A stretch of 64,000 nucleotides of DNA from Streptomyces parvus (GCF_032121415.1 NZ_CP135079.1:2542001-2606000), one strand, 5' to 3'; positions 22,967 through 33,268 are shown, counted from the first letter of the stretch. The notes: generated by a model not told the origin, from the sequence alone. Translations and numbers: made by a program.

Positions 22967-23032
22967 ACTCGGATCTGCTACGGACGGCAACGCACCTGCT
23001 GCGGTGTCGCTGCCGGATGCTGTGACGCCGCT

Positions 23033-23064
23033 CGGCGTTCGGAAGGCCAGCCTTCCGAACGCCG
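23033..23064 (-). terminator. Terminator hairpin downstream of ahcY
   Basis: A perfect 14-base stem, arms 23033-23046 and 23051-23064 with loop CCAG, lies nine bases past the ahcY stop in the minus direction. It lacks a U tract. Confidence 0.8.
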
Positions 23065-23072
23065 GGAGTGGG

Positions 23073-24530
<1,458 letters not shown>

Positions 24531-24723
24531 AACGGGCTGCTCCTCGTGATGGGTCGAGGGTGGGCTGTCTCTGGGCTGACTCTGCGGCGCGGCGGGCACA
24601 GGAATGCCCGAGCGGATTCGCAGTGCAGTCCGTCGGAGGCCCTCTGTCCCTCGCCCGGCTCGCTGGTGCCAGCCGGTCGACCGCCATCAGCAGCGACGTC
24701 TGTGTTCCGTATCCGAATCTACA

Positions 24724-24755
24724 CCGAACGGCCCAGTGGGCCCCAGCCCGTTCGG
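24724..24755 (-). terminator. Hairpin between the cation efflux gene and ahcY
   Basis: Outer arms CCGAACGG and CCGTTCGG enclose a second possible stem GGCCCA/TGGGCC. It lies 55 bases past the stop of the efflux gene in the minus direction, so it most likely ends that transcript; it could also be an operator for ahcY. Confidence 0.55.
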
Positions 24756-24809
24756 GAGAGGGGCGTGTGTGCGGGGTCACCGGGCCGATCGGGGCTGGTG
24801 TGCGGTGGG

Positions 24810-25796
24810 TCAGTGGCCGGAATCGCTCGGGGTCTCGGTCGGGCCGTCGAGCGTCTTGCCCGGGTTGGTTCCGGTCGCGGCGGCCTCCGCGTTGTAGATG
24901 TCCGGCTCCAGGTAGATGACCCGGGCGATCGGGACCGCGTCGCGGATGCGGTGCTCGGCGGCGTTGATGGCCTCGGCGACCTCGGCGGCGGTCTCGTCGT
25001 GCCGGACCGCGATCTTGGCGGCGACCAGCAGCTCCTCGGGGCCGAGGTGCAGGGTGCGCATGTGGATGATGCGGGTGACGGTGTCGCCGTCCACCACGGC
25101 CGCCTTGATCTTCTCGACGTCCTCGATACCGGCGGACTCGCCGAGCAGGAGGGACTTCGTCTCGACGGCCAGGACGATCGCGATGAGGATCAGCAGGATG
25201 CCGATGCAGAGGGTGCCGATGCCGTCCCAGACGCCGTTGCCGGTGGCGAGGGCGAGGCCGACGCCGCCGAGCGCCAGGATCAGGCCGACGAGGGCGCCGA
25301 GGTCCTCCAGCAGGACGACCGGCAGCTCGGGGGCCTTGGAACGGCGGACGAACTCGGTCCAGGAGCGGTTGCCGCGGGTGAGGTTGGACTCCTTGATCGC
25401 CGTACGGAAGGAGAAGATCTCGGCGATGATCGCGAAGACCAGGACCCCGACCGGCCAGTACCAGGCCTCGATCTCGTGCGGGTGCTTGATCTTCTCGTAG
25501 CCCTCGTACACGGCGAACATGCCACCGACCGAGAAGAGGACGATGGAGACGAGGAACGCGTAGATGTAGCGCTCGCGCCCGTAGCCGAAGGGGTGTTCAG
25601 GGGTCGCTTCGCGCTTGGCCCTCTTGCCGCCGAGCAGCAGCAGGCCCTGGTTGCCCGAGTCGGCGAGCGAGTGGACGCTCTCCGCGAGCATCGACGAGGA
25701 CCCACTGAAGAGGAACGCTACGAATTTGGCCACGGCGATCGAGAGGTTGGCGGCGAGTGCCGCCACGATCGCCTTGGTTCCGCCTGACGCGCTCAT
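24810..25796 (-). CDS. Cation diffusion facilitator (CDF) family transporter
   Basis: CDF proteins export divalent metals such as zinc by proton antiport. The 328-residue product has six hydrophobic segments in residues 8-215. The first metal-site pattern is SSSMLAESVHSLADSGNQ in segment 2, with His and Asp in the HSLAD arrangement. A conserved HPFGYGRERYIYAF block follows. The second half has EDLGALVGLILALGG, then a cytoplasmic C-terminal metal-binding domain with paired His residues (IIHMRTLHLGPEELLV). Start MSASGG at 25796 has GAAGGGA about 12 bases upstream. Metal specificity cannot be told. Confidence 0.9.
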   Translation of the reverse strand: MSASGGTKAIVAALAANLSIAVAKFVAFLFSGSSSMLAESVHSLADSGNQGLLLLGGKRAKREATPEHPFGYGRERYIYAFLVSIVLFSVGGMFAVYEGYEKIKHPHEIEAWYWPVGVLVFAIIAEIFSFRTAIKESNLTRGNRSWTEFVRRSKAPELPVVLLEDLGALVGLILALGGVGLALATGNGVWDGIGTLCIGILLILIAIVLAVETKSLLLGESAGIEDVEKIKAAVVDGDTVTRIIHMRTLHLGPEELLVAAKIAVRHDETAAEVAEAINAAEHRIRDAVPIARVIYLEPDIYNAEAAATGTNPGKTLDGPTETPSDSGH

Positions 25797-25884
25797 GAGT
25801 GCGTGGTGTCCCTTCGTCGGTGCGCGGCACGTGCCGTCGCGGTGAGGCGGCACATTGTTGCAGCCATCCGGACGTGCGCGTGGG

Positions 25885-27060
25885 TCAGGCCGCCACGGTG
25901 GCCCGGAAGAGTGTGCCCGGTCCCGTTGCATCGACACGCTCACCGGCCGGGACGTAGGCCGACTCCCCCGGTCCGAGCGCGATTTCGCCGACCGTGACCG
26001 TGCCCGCCGTGCAGAGCAGGATCTGGGGGGTGGGGGCGGTCAGGTCGGTGGGGGCCGCGCCGGACGCGAGGGTGTAGCGGGACAGGGCGAACTCGTCGAC
26101 CGGGGTCTCGTAGAGTTCCTCGCCCGACGGGGCCGCTTCCGGGCGCAGTACACCGGGCTCGGTGGCCTCGAAGCGGACGATCCGCAGGAGTTCGGGGACG
26201 TCGATGTGCTTGGGGGTCAGGCCGCAGCGCAGCACGTTGTCCGAGTTGGCCATGATCTCGACGCCGAGGCCGTCGAGATAGGCGTGCGGGACGCCCGCCC
26301 CGAGGAACAGGGCTTCGCCGGGCTGGAGTTGTACGTAGTTCAGCAGCATCGCGGCGAGGACCCCGGGGTCGCCCGGGAAGTGGTGGGCGATGCGGGCGTA
26401 CGGGGCGTGGGCGCCGCCGAGGCGTTCGGCGGCGGCCGCCGCCTCCGTCACGGTCTCGGTCATCTCCGCCGGGTCCCCGCTGAGGATCGCCGTGAGCACC
26501 TCGCGGAGGGCCGCCTCCTCGGGGTGAGCGCGGAGGAGGTCCACGTACGGCTTGAGGGAGTCGACTCCCAGCGCCTCCATCGCGTCCGCCGCCTCGGCGG
26601 GCGGGCGGAAACCGCACAGCCCGGCGAACGGGGTGAGGGCGCAGATCAGTTCGGGCTTGTGGTTCGCGTCCTTGTACGTGCGGTGGGGGGCGTCGATCGG
26701 GACGCCCCGGGCCTCTTCGTCGGCGTAACCCTCGCGGGCCTGGTCCAGGTCGGGGTGGACCTGGACGGAGAGGGGGGCGCCGGCGGCGAGGAGCTTCAGG
26801 AGGAAGGGGAGGCGGGGGCCGAACCGGGCGACGGTCGGCGCGCCGAGCTCGCCTTCCGGGTCGGCGTCGATGGCCTCGGTGAGGGCCAGTTCGATCTCGC
26901 CGGACGCGGTGGTGCGGGTGATTCGTGAGGGCGCTCCGGGATGGGCTCCCATCCACATCTCGGCCTGCGGTTCGCCGGTGGGCGCGATGCCGAGCAGGGC
27001 GGGGATGGCCGTGGTGGACCCCCAGGCGTAGGGGCGCACGGTGTTGGACAGCCGGTCCAT
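25885..27060 (-). CDS. manA: Mannose-6-phosphate isomerase, class I
   Basis: ManA interconverts fructose-6-phosphate and mannose-6-phosphate, the first step to GDP-mannose. The 391-residue type I enzyme has zinc-binding cupin signatures: MWMGAHPGAPS early, PLSVQVHPDLDQAREGYADE with ligand Gln/His near residue 100, HKPELICALTPF, and the C-terminal cupin (LRCGLTPKHIDVPELL). The ATG follows GAGGA by seven bases. With the SIS gene, manB and manC this supplies mannose donors for glycoconjugates. Same context as mycobacterial Rv3255c. Confidence 0.95.
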   Translation of the reverse strand: MDRLSNTVRPYAWGSTTAIPALLGIAPTGEPQAEMWMGAHPGAPSRITRTTASGEIELALTEAIDADPEGELGAPTVARFGPRLPFLLKLLAAGAPLSVQVHPDLDQAREGYADEEARGVPIDAPHRTYKDANHKPELICALTPFAGLCGFRPPAEAADAMEALGVDSLKPYVDLLRAHPEEAALREVLTAILSGDPAEMTETVTEAAAAAERLGGAHAPYARIAHHFPGDPGVLAAMLLNYVQLQPGEALFLGAGVPHAYLDGLGVEIMANSDNVLRCGLTPKHIDVPELLRIVRFEATEPGVLRPEAAPSGEELYETPVDEFALSRYTLASGAAPTDLTAPTPQILLCTAGTVTVGEIALGPGESAYVPAGERVDATGPGTLFRATVAA

Positions 27061-27325
27061 GGAGTCGTCCTCGGGGTGGGGCGGAGCGGTCGGGCGGGTC
27101 AGTGTCGCACCAGGGGTATCAGTGTTGCGTGAGGCCCTGGCGTCGGTGGGGTGGCCGGGGAGTGAGGGACGGGTGGGGCCTGGGAGGCCCGGGGGACCTG
27201 GGAGGGCTCGGAGGTCTGGGGGTGCGTCGGTGGAGCTCGCCTTGTCAGGTGGGGCTTGGATACCTGGGGCCGAGGGGCCTGGGGTGCGTCTCGCCAGGTG
27301 GGGCTTGCCTCTCCTGTGCTCCGTG

Positions 27326-28459
27326 TCAGGGCTGGGGCGCTGACGCCAGCGAGAGGTAGACGGCCGCGAAGTCGGTGATCGCGAGCAGCTCGGCGACTGC
27401 TTCCAGTTCGCCGCCCTCCTCCGGCTCCAGCTCGCTGACCGGTGTGTCGTGGCCGAGCGCCAGTTCCCTGGCCGCCGGGTAGGCGCTGAGGCCTCCTGGG
27501 CGGTCCCGGAGCAGGACGACCCGGGCCCGCAGCGTCTCGCCCTCCTCCACCCGGTCGCGGAAGAAGTCGTCGGGGTCCGCGCCGGCCGCGAAGTCCCCGG
27601 CCAGGAGCGTGCCGTGCGAGGGCAGCGCCTCGGGGAGCTGTGCGGTGAGAGCGGGTCGGCCCGCCAGTTCGGACAGTACGGCGGCGAAGCGGCGGCCGAC
27701 CGGGCCCGCGGCCTCGCCCTCCGTCCACAGGAGCGGCAGGCTGTCGGCGAGTTCGGCGGCGAGCGTCTTGGCCGGGTTGCTGTACGTGGCGATGGCCGGA
27801 CCGCAGCGTTCCGCGGTGCGGTCCAGGCGGTCCGCCACCTTCTGCAGGTCCTCGGGGGTCGCGGTCACCAGGCCGACCCGGTCCAGGAGCGCCAGCAGAG
27901 GTGTGAGCAGCGCCCACAGCGTGCCGGGGCCGGCGGCCGAGGCCTCCGCGTCGTACTCGCCGTGCGGGGCGGCCGCCATCGGGACGACCAGGCCGTGCAC
28001 CCCGTCGACCGCCTCGCGCAGCGGTGAGCGGGTGGGGGCGACGGCGACGACGGTGCAGCCGCGGCGGTAGGCCTGCTCGGCGAGCAGGGCGAGGCCCGGT
28101 TCGGAGCCGTCGGCGGTCGCGATGAGGAGCAGGTCCACGGATCCGGCCCAGCCGGGCAGGGCCCAGCGCAGGGCGCCGGGGGCGGGGGCGACGCCCGTGG
28201 GGCGAATGCGGGTGACGGGGGCGGCCGCGCCCGCCAGCGCGCCGATCAGGTCGGCGACCCCGGAGGCGGCGGTGCCGGGGCCCGCGACGAGGACGGCGCG
28301 GGGGCGGCCCTCGGGGGCCAGGCCGCCGATGCCCGCCTCGGCGGCGTGCCGGACGGCGGTACGGACCCGCGCGCCGGCCTCGGCTGCGCCACGCAGCAGA
28401 TCGCGGCGGTCGGCTCGGGCCAGGGCTTCCGGGGCGTCGAGCAAGGACTCGTCGAGCAT
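27326..28459 (-). CDS. SIS-domain protein, phosphoglucose/phosphomannose isomerase-like
   Basis: The 377-residue protein has the bifunctional PGI/PMI-type two-domain SIS layout. An N-terminal SIS half begins near residue 55 (AVLVAGPGTAASGVADLIGAL) with DLLLIATADGSEPGLALLAEQA. The C-terminal half has the motif TYSNPAKTLAAELADSLPLLWTEG split over residues 220-245. It lies between manA and manB, as in mycobacteria (Rv3256c), so a sugar phosphate substrate is likely, but activity is unproven. The start MLDESLLD has GGAGG nine bases upstream; the extra 19 residues in the longer frame are unlikely. Confidence 0.88.
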   Translation of the reverse strand: MLDESLLDAPEALARADRRDLLRGAAEAGARVRTAVRHAAEAGIGGLAPEGRPRAVLVAGPGTAASGVADLIGALAGAAAPVTRIRPTGVAPAPGALRWALPGWAGSVDLLLIATADGSEPGLALLAEQAYRRGCTVVAVAPTRSPLREAVDGVHGLVVPMAAAPHGEYDAEASAAGPGTLWALLTPLLALLDRVGLVTATPEDLQKVADRLDRTAERCGPAIATYSNPAKTLAAELADSLPLLWTEGEAAGPVGRRFAAVLSELAGRPALTAQLPEALPSHGTLLAGDFAAGADPDDFFRDRVEEGETLRARVVLLRDRPGGLSAYPAARELALGHDTPVSELEPEEGGELEAVAELLAITDFAAVYLSLASAPQP

Positions 28460-28606
28460 GGCGGTGGGCCTCCGATGACCGGGTGGGGTGCGGGCTGCGG
28501 GTACGGGGCGGGGCAACCTCGGCTGGCGTGTCCCGGTGTGGCGCCGAGGCGGTCCGCCCCGCCTGCGGTCTGCTGCCGTCCCGTCCCGTACGGGTGTCGC
28601 TCGCGG

Positions 28607-28789
28607 TCAGGCGGGGCGGCGGGCCTCGTCGACGAGAAGGACCGGGATGCCGTCCCGGACCGGGTAGGCCAGGCCGCAGTCGTCGCCCGTGCAGACCAGT
28701 TCGGGGGTGTCGGCCGCCGAACGGTCGTCGAGCGGGGAGTGGCAGGCCGGGCAGGCCAGGATTTCCAGGAGGCCGGCTTCGAGCGCCAT
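28607..28789 (-). CDS. Trm112-like zinc-binding protein
   Basis: This is a 60-residue protein with four cysteines in two pairs ([10 protein letters not shown] and [12 protein letters not shown]), ending in the family-typical [12 protein letters not shown]. Trm112 proteins are small partners that stabilise methyltransferases in eukaryotes and archaea; bacterial members are poorly understood. It lies between manB and the SIS gene, a position conserved in actinobacteria. Start MALEAGLLE is chosen over an ATG seven codons upstream because it matches the family N-terminus. Confidence 0.88.
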   Translation of the reverse strand: MALEAGLLEILACPACHSPLDDRSAADTPELVCTGDDCGLAYPVRDGIPVLLVDEARRPA

Positions 28790-28930
28790 GGGGTGAGTCC
28801 CTTCGAGCATGCGAGTTGCGATCCGCGTGGATCAGGCGTCGTCAGCCTACCGCCGGGGTGGTGGGGGCGCGGCCCGGCCCGGGGGAGGAAACGGGGGATG
28901 GGGCGGGGCGGGCGGCGGGCTTCTCCCCGC

Positions 28931-28993
28931 CCCGCCCCTTCCCGTAACCGGGGCTCCGCCCCGGACCCCGCTCCTCAAACGCCGGAGGGGCTG
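28931..28993. repeat. Streptomyces intergenic repeat, copy A
   Basis: A GC-rich element with the hairpin CCGGGGCTCCGCCCCGG followed by ACCCCGCTCCTCAAACG and CCGGAGGGGCTG. A near copy in the same orientation lies at 41364-41424. Both sit just after gene ends (here 45 bases past the manB stop), so they may work as terminators. Such elements are scattered in Streptomyces intergenic DNA. Confidence 0.7.
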
Positions 28994-29037
28994 AAGGAGG
29001 CCGGGTCCGGGCCGGAAAGGCCCCCGGAGGGGCTGGG

Positions 29038-30405
29038 TCAGCCCCGGATCAAGGCCAGGACCTCGTCGCGTACCGCTGTCATCGTCTTTTCGTCCCCCGC
29101 CTCCACGTTCAGGCGCAGCAGCGGTTCCGTGTTCGAGGCTCGGAGGTTGAACCACCAGTCGGGGGCCGTCACCGTGAGGCCGTCCAGGTCGTCGAAGGTG
29201 ATGTCCTCGCGGGTGCCGTACACCTTCTTGACCTCGGTCAGGCTGGCGGTCTGGTCGGCGACGGTGGAGTTGATCTCGCCGGAGCCGGTGTAGCGGTCGT
29301 ACTCCGCGACCAGCTCGGAGAGGGGCTTCTGCTGGCCGCCGAGTGCGGCGAGTACGTGGAGGGCGGCGAGCATGCCCGTATCGGCGTTCCAGAAGTCGCG
29401 GAAGTAGTAGTGCGCCGAGTGCTCGCCGCCGAAGATCGCGCCGTGCTCGGCCATCTCCGCCTTGATGAACGAGTGGCCGACCCGGGTGCGGACGGGGGTG
29501 CCGCCGTTCTCGCGCACCACCTCGGGGACGGACGAGGAGGTGATCAGGTTGTGGATCACGATGCCCTGGCCGCCGTTGCGGGCCAGTTCGCGGGCGGCCA
29601 CCAGGGCCGTGATCGCGGACGGCGACACGCCCGCGCCCCGCTCGTCGACCACGAAGCAGCGGTCCGCGTCGCCGTCGAAGGCGAGGCCCAGGTCGGCCCC
29701 CTCGGCGAGCACGCGGGCCTGGAGGTCGACGATGTTCTTGGGGTCGAGGGGGTTGGCCTCGTGGTGGGGGAAGGTGCCGTCCAGCTCGAAGTACATCGGT
29801 ACGAGGTCGAGCGGGAGGCCCTCGAAGACCGTGGGGACCGTGTGGCCGCCCATGCCGTTGCCCGCGTCCACCACGACCTTCAAGGGACGGATCGCGGTCA
29901 GGTCGACCAGGCCGAGGAGGTGGGACGCGTAGTCGGTGAGGGTGTCGCGTTCCGTGATCGTGCCGGGGGCCGGGGCGGCGGCCGGCCTCGGGGCGCCTTC
30001 CGACCACTGCTCGACCAGCGTGCGGATCTCGGCCAGGCCGGTGTCCTGGCCGACCGGGGCCGCGCCCGCCCGGCACATCTTGATGCCGTTGTACTGCGCC
30101 GGGTTGTGCGAGGCCGTGAACATCGCCCCGGGGAGGTCCAGCGCCCCCGACGCGTAGTAGAGCTGGTCCGTCGAGCAGAGGCCGATGAGCGTGACGTCCG
30201 CGCCCCGCGCCGCCGCTCCGCGCGCGAACGCCCCGGCCAGGGCGGGTGAGGTCGGGCGCATGTCGTGGCCGATCACGATCGCGTCGGCGGCCGTGACCTG
30301 GACGAACGCGGATCCGAAGAGTTCGGCCAGCGACTCGTCCCACTGGTCGGGCACCACTCCGCGCACGTCGTACGCCTTCACGAGCTGCGACAGATCAGCA
30401 ACCAC
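29038..30405 (-). CDS. manB: Phosphomannomutase/phosphoglucomutase
   Basis: ManB moves phosphate between C6 and C1 of mannose (and often glucose), giving mannose-1-phosphate for GDP-mannose. The 455-residue alpha-D-phosphohexomutase shows all four signature loops: catalytic serine in MFTASHNPAQYNGIK, metal loop AFDGDADRC, sugar loop GGEHSAHYYF and phosphate loop RASNTEPLLR. The ATG at 30405 has AGGA upstream within GGAGGACCGGCC. It is the counterpart of mycobacterial Rv3257c. The product feeds manC about 13 kb away. Confidence 0.95.
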   Translation of the reverse strand: MVADLSQLVKAYDVRGVVPDQWDESLAELFGSAFVQVTAADAIVIGHDMRPTSPALAGAFARGAAARGADVTLIGLCSTDQLYYASGALDLPGAMFTASHNPAQYNGIKMCRAGAAPVGQDTGLAEIRTLVEQWSEGAPRPAAAPAPGTITERDTLTDYASHLLGLVDLTAIRPLKVVVDAGNGMGGHTVPTVFEGLPLDLVPMYFELDGTFPHHEANPLDPKNIVDLQARVLAEGADLGLAFDGDADRCFVVDERGAGVSPSAITALVAARELARNGGQGIVIHNLITSSSVPEVVRENGGTPVRTRVGHSFIKAEMAEHGAIFGGEHSAHYYFRDFWNADTGMLAALHVLAALGGQQKPLSELVAEYDRYTGSGEINSTVADQTASLTEVKKVYGTREDITFDDLDGLTVTAPDWWFNLRASNTEPLLRLNVEAGDEKTMTAVRDEVLALIRG

Positions 30406-30474
30406 GGCCGGTCCTCCTGGGGTCTTTACGGAGCGCCCAAACTACCCGGCCGGGCAGTGCCTTGAGAGACAGCC

Positions 30475-30852
30475 TCAGGAGTCCGGGGAGCGCAGCACCC
30501 TCAGGTGGCCCCGGCGGGCCACCTCCACCGGGTCGGCCGAGCGCCGGCCCCGTCCTCCGTCGTCCGGGCCCCGGTCGTGCGGGCGTGCCGCCTCGCGGAC
30601 CGCGTTGGCCAGTGCTTCGAGGTCGTCGCCGCTCGGGTGCGCCGGTGCGGAGCCGTCGGAGAGCCGCACCACTTCCCAGCCCCGAGGCGCGGTGAGCCGC
30701 TCACTGTGTTCGGCGCACAGGTCGTAGCAGTGGGGCTCGGCGTAGGTGGCGAGCGGGCCGAGGACCGCAGTCGAATCGGCATAGACGTACGTCAGTGTCG
30801 CGACGGCAGGGCGGCCGCACGCGGTGCGCGAACAGCGACGTACAGGGCTCAC
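30475..30852 (-). CDS. DUF3499 family protein
   Basis: This 125-residue protein begins with SPVRRCSRTACGRPAVATL, the DUF3499 signature, and has further cysteines in PHCYDLCAEH, giving two likely zinc-binding pairs. The C-terminal third is basic and probably disordered. The GTG at 30852 matches the family start, but there is no good ribosome site; TACCGT lies about nine bases upstream and may be a -10 element of a leaderless message. Function is unknown. The gene is actinobacterial and lies near manB and the metallopeptidase gene in other genomes (Rv3258c-like position). Confidence 0.85.
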   Translation of the reverse strand: MSPVRRCSRTACGRPAVATLTYVYADSTAVLGPLATYAEPHCYDLCAEHSERLTAPRGWEVVRLSDGSAPAHPSGDDLEALANAVREAARPHDRGPDDGGRGRRSADPVEVARRGHLRVLRSPDS

Positions 30853-31239
30853 GATGTTGGACGGTACCGCACTCTTGAGCGGGCCGCGACGACTCCCCCT
30901 CGGGTCACCCCACCGTGTCGCCCTGTGACCTGCCGCACAGCGATGATTCCGGCGGCTACCCTGACCTGCGCCGCGGCAGGGGCCTCGTGATCGTCGGCCG
31001 GTCGCGCCGGTCGCGGTCGGGGTGGATCGCGGCGTCCGGAACAGGGTCAATGATCGGATGACGGGCCTGAAATGGGCTCAACCTTGGCCGAAATGTTCAA
31101 CTGTGGACATCCGGAGGCGGGGTGCCCGCCTCCCCTCCCGGGGCCGCCGCCCGTCCGTCCCCGATGGGGCCGCAACGCCGGCCCGGCCGCGTCGTCCCGC
31201 CGATCGCCTCGGTCCCCGGAGCGTTACGCTGCGTCGGTG
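30853..31239. other. Divergent intergenic region
   Basis: These 387 bases separate DUF3499 and the metallopeptidase-like gene. No gene is convincing. Candidate -10 elements close to each start (TACCGT on the minus strand, TACGCT on the plus strand nine bases before the ATG) would make both messages nearly leaderless. The middle (31075-31110) is locally less GC-rich. Confidence 0.5.
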
Positions 31240-31668
31240 ATGGACAGTTCCGTACCCCCCCACCCGTTCGAGCCGCGGCCCCGGCGCCGTGACCGTCATG
31301 GCCGCGGTATGCGCGGGCCGGTCGCACCACCGCAGGTGCCGCTGTCGGCCAGCCGGGGAGAGACCTTCCGTGATCTGGTCCAGGACTCGGTGGAGCGGCT
31401 GGAGCGGCGCTGGCCCCAGCTGGCCGAGGTCGACTTCGTCGTCCTCGATGTGCCCGGCACTCCGGAGGAGGTCGTTCCGCTCGGCAGCGCGGTCTCCGCG
31501 GCGAAGGGGCGGCCCGCGCAGATCGTCGTCTACCGGCGGCCCGTAGAGATCCGCACCAAGAGCCGCGACGAGCGCGCCCTGCTCGTGCACGAGGTCGTCG
31601 TCGAGCAGGTCGCCGAGCTGCTGGGGCTGGCCCCCGAGTCGGTCGACCCCCGGTACGGGCAGGACTGA
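31240..31668 (+). CDS. Metallopeptidase-family (DUF1025, zincin-like) protein with degenerate active site
   Basis: The 142-residue protein matches the minimal zincin family in layout: a basic N-terminal tail, then ETFRDLVQDSVERLERRWPQ, a beta-strand segment FVVLDVPGTPEEVVPLG, IVVYRRPVEIR, and the helix that should hold HExxH. Here that helix reads VHEVVVEQVAEL, so the second zinc-ligand histidine is absent (HEVVV). It is therefore probably not an active peptidase of the usual type. Start ATG 31240 fits family length but has a weak ribosome site; GTG 31237 is possible. Same context as Rv3259. Confidence 0.82.
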   Translation: MDSSVPPHPFEPRPRRRDRHGRGMRGPVAPPQVPLSASRGETFRDLVQDSVERLERRWPQLAEVDFVVLDVPGTPEEVVPLGSAVSAAKGRPAQIVVYRRPVEIRTKSRDERALLVHEVVVEQVAELLGLAPESVDPRYGQD

Positions 31669-31676
31669 TCCGGGGT

Positions 31677-31705
31677 CCCGGTCCTCCGGTACGGGCAGGA
31701 CCGGG
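31677..31705. terminator. Hairpin between convergent genes
   Basis: Arms CCCGGTCCT and AGGACCGGG pair perfectly around an 11-base loop, nine bases past the plus-strand stop and 25 bases past the DUF5719 stop. It could serve both directions. The loop and 3' arm carry a second copy of CCGGTACGGGCAGGAC, also found at 31650-31665 across the end of the coding region. Confidence 0.6.
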
Positions 31706-31729
31706 CGCTCGCGCCAGAGCCGGGCGCCC

Positions 31730-33268
31730 TCAGTCGTCCAGGACCGAGAGGTCCTGGCGCGCTGACGGGACCTCGACCATGCCCCCGTCGTCGGGGAGCG
31801 TCTGCACCGTGAACATCTGGACGTCGTTCGAGGTGAGCGCCAGGGAGCGCGACGCGTGGACCGGGCCGCCCGACGTCGTCTCGACGGTCAGGGCGTAGGA
31901 GCCCTTGAGGCCTTCCGGGGCCTTCGGGGTGACGGCGAGGGTCGTACCGGCCTTGACCGTGTACGTCTCGACGGCCGGTTCGCCGCCGCCGCTGCCCGCC
32001 GACGCGGTGACCTTCACCTTGGCCGTGGCCCCCGGCGCGGTCAGGGACAGCGTCGAACCCTTGGCCCGGTTGTCCGGGACGGTCGCCCGGGCGCCGACGG
32101 GACCGGTGGCGGGGATGTAGGCGATCTCCTGCTGGCCGCCCTTGCCCCGGACCACGCGCAGCGCGGCCACGATCGGGGTCGCCCGGTCCTTCCGGACGGG
32201 ACTCAGGCGCAGGGAGCCCGGCTCGCCGCGGGTGAGGTCCTTGAGGTCGACGGCGGCCGTCATCGAGGACTTGATGTGCAGGGTGGCGTTGCCGGCCGGG
32301 GAGAACGTCGCGTTCTCCCCCATGAGCTGGACCTTCACGTCCGCGTCGGCCTCGCCGGGCGCGAACGCCACCAGCTGTACGGAGGTGGCGTCGGCCGGGA
32401 TGCCCGGCAGCACGAGCGTGCCGGAGGGGTCCTCGGACGCGGTGATCCAGTCGCTGCCCGCGCTGGCGTCGGCGCTCATGACGACCGCGCCGATCCGCCC
32501 CGAGCGGGTGGTGACATGGGCGGTCAGCTGGTCGACGGCCTCGGAGGTGAGGGTGGACAGCAGGACGGCGACGCTGGAGCGGGCGGGCACGGTGATGCCG
32601 TCGCCGACCTCGGACTTGAGCGCGCCCTCGGGGCCGTACAGCTCGATGTCGGCCACGGCGCCGGTGTCGTCGGGGTTGGTGAGGTGGAGGTAGTCCTGGC
32701 GGGACTTGGCGGTGCTCGCGCCCGGGAACCAGAAGTCCGTGTCGGGGGCGGTGCAGGTGACCCCGAGGAGCCCGCGGGAGCCGCCCGCGCTGACCTCGGT
32801 GGTCTGCTGCGCGGTCCAGCCGGGGGCCAGCTTGCCGGTGGCCGTGCCGACGAGGGCCGGGGCGCCGGAGCCGTTCGCCTCCGCGACGACCGGCGTTCCG
32901 GGCTCCTTCACGGCGAGGACCGGCTTCTCGGCCTTCTCCTTCGCCTTCTTCGCCGCTTCCTCGGCCTTCTTGACCTTCTTCGGGTCGGTCTCGTCCTCGT
33001 CGTCCACGACCGGCAGCGCCGGCTTCAGCTCGGCGGCGCCCTTGGTTTCGCCGCCCTCGCCCGCCGGCGTGAACGCGGTGTACCGCGTCTCGGCGAGGTC
33101 GGAGTTGCTGGGCGCCGGGCAGACCAGGCCGGCCCGCTCGACCGGCAGCAGGGCGGCGGACTTCGCGGCGGGCTCGGCCGGGGCGCCGGGCGCGGTGACC
33201 GTGGCGAATCCGGTGACGGCGGCCAGGACGGCGGCGCCCGCGATCAGGGACAGGTGGGTGGACTTCAC
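31730..33268 (-). CDS. DUF5719 family secreted protein
   Basis: The 512-residue protein has a signal peptide (MKSTHLSLIAGAAVLAAVTG, cleavage near residue 30), a Lys/Glu-rich coiled stretch (residues 95-120) and then several beta-sandwich-like repeats with patterns such as LHLTNPDDTGAVADIELYG, typical of DUF5719. It probably acts outside the membrane. The ATG overlaps the stop of the upstream glycosyltransferase by four bases (ATGA), so the two are co-translated and likely form one envelope function. Related proteins in mycobacteria lie in the same neighbourhood. Confidence 0.84.
   Translation of the reverse strand: MKSTHLSLIAGAAVLAAVTGFATVTAPGAPAEPAAKSAALLPVERAGLVCPAPSNSDLAETRYTAFTPAGEGGETKGAAELKPALPVVDDEDETDPKKVKKAEEAAKKAKEKAEKPVLAVKEPGTPVVAEANGSGAPALVGTATGKLAPGWTAQQTTEVSAGGSRGLLGVTCTAPDTDFWFPGASTAKSRQDYLHLTNPDDTGAVADIELYGPEGALKSEVGDGITVPARSSVAVLLSTLTSEAVDQLTAHVTTRSGRIGAVVMSADASAGSDWITASEDPSGTLVLPGIPADATSVQLVAFAPGEADADVKVQLMGENATFSPAGNATLHIKSSMTAAVDLKDLTRGEPGSLRLSPVRKDRATPIVAALRVVRGKGGQQEIAYIPATGPVGARATVPDNRAKGSTLSLTAPGATAKVKVTASAGSGGGEPAVETYTVKAGTTLAVTPKAPEGLKGSYALTVETTSGGPVHASRSLALTSNDVQMFTVQTLPDDGGMVEVPSARQDLSVLDD

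Noticed and set aside
24531..24760. SAH riboswitch upstream of ahcY
   Set aside because: I could not match the conserved core of the SAH riboswitch in this leader. A covariance model search would settle it.
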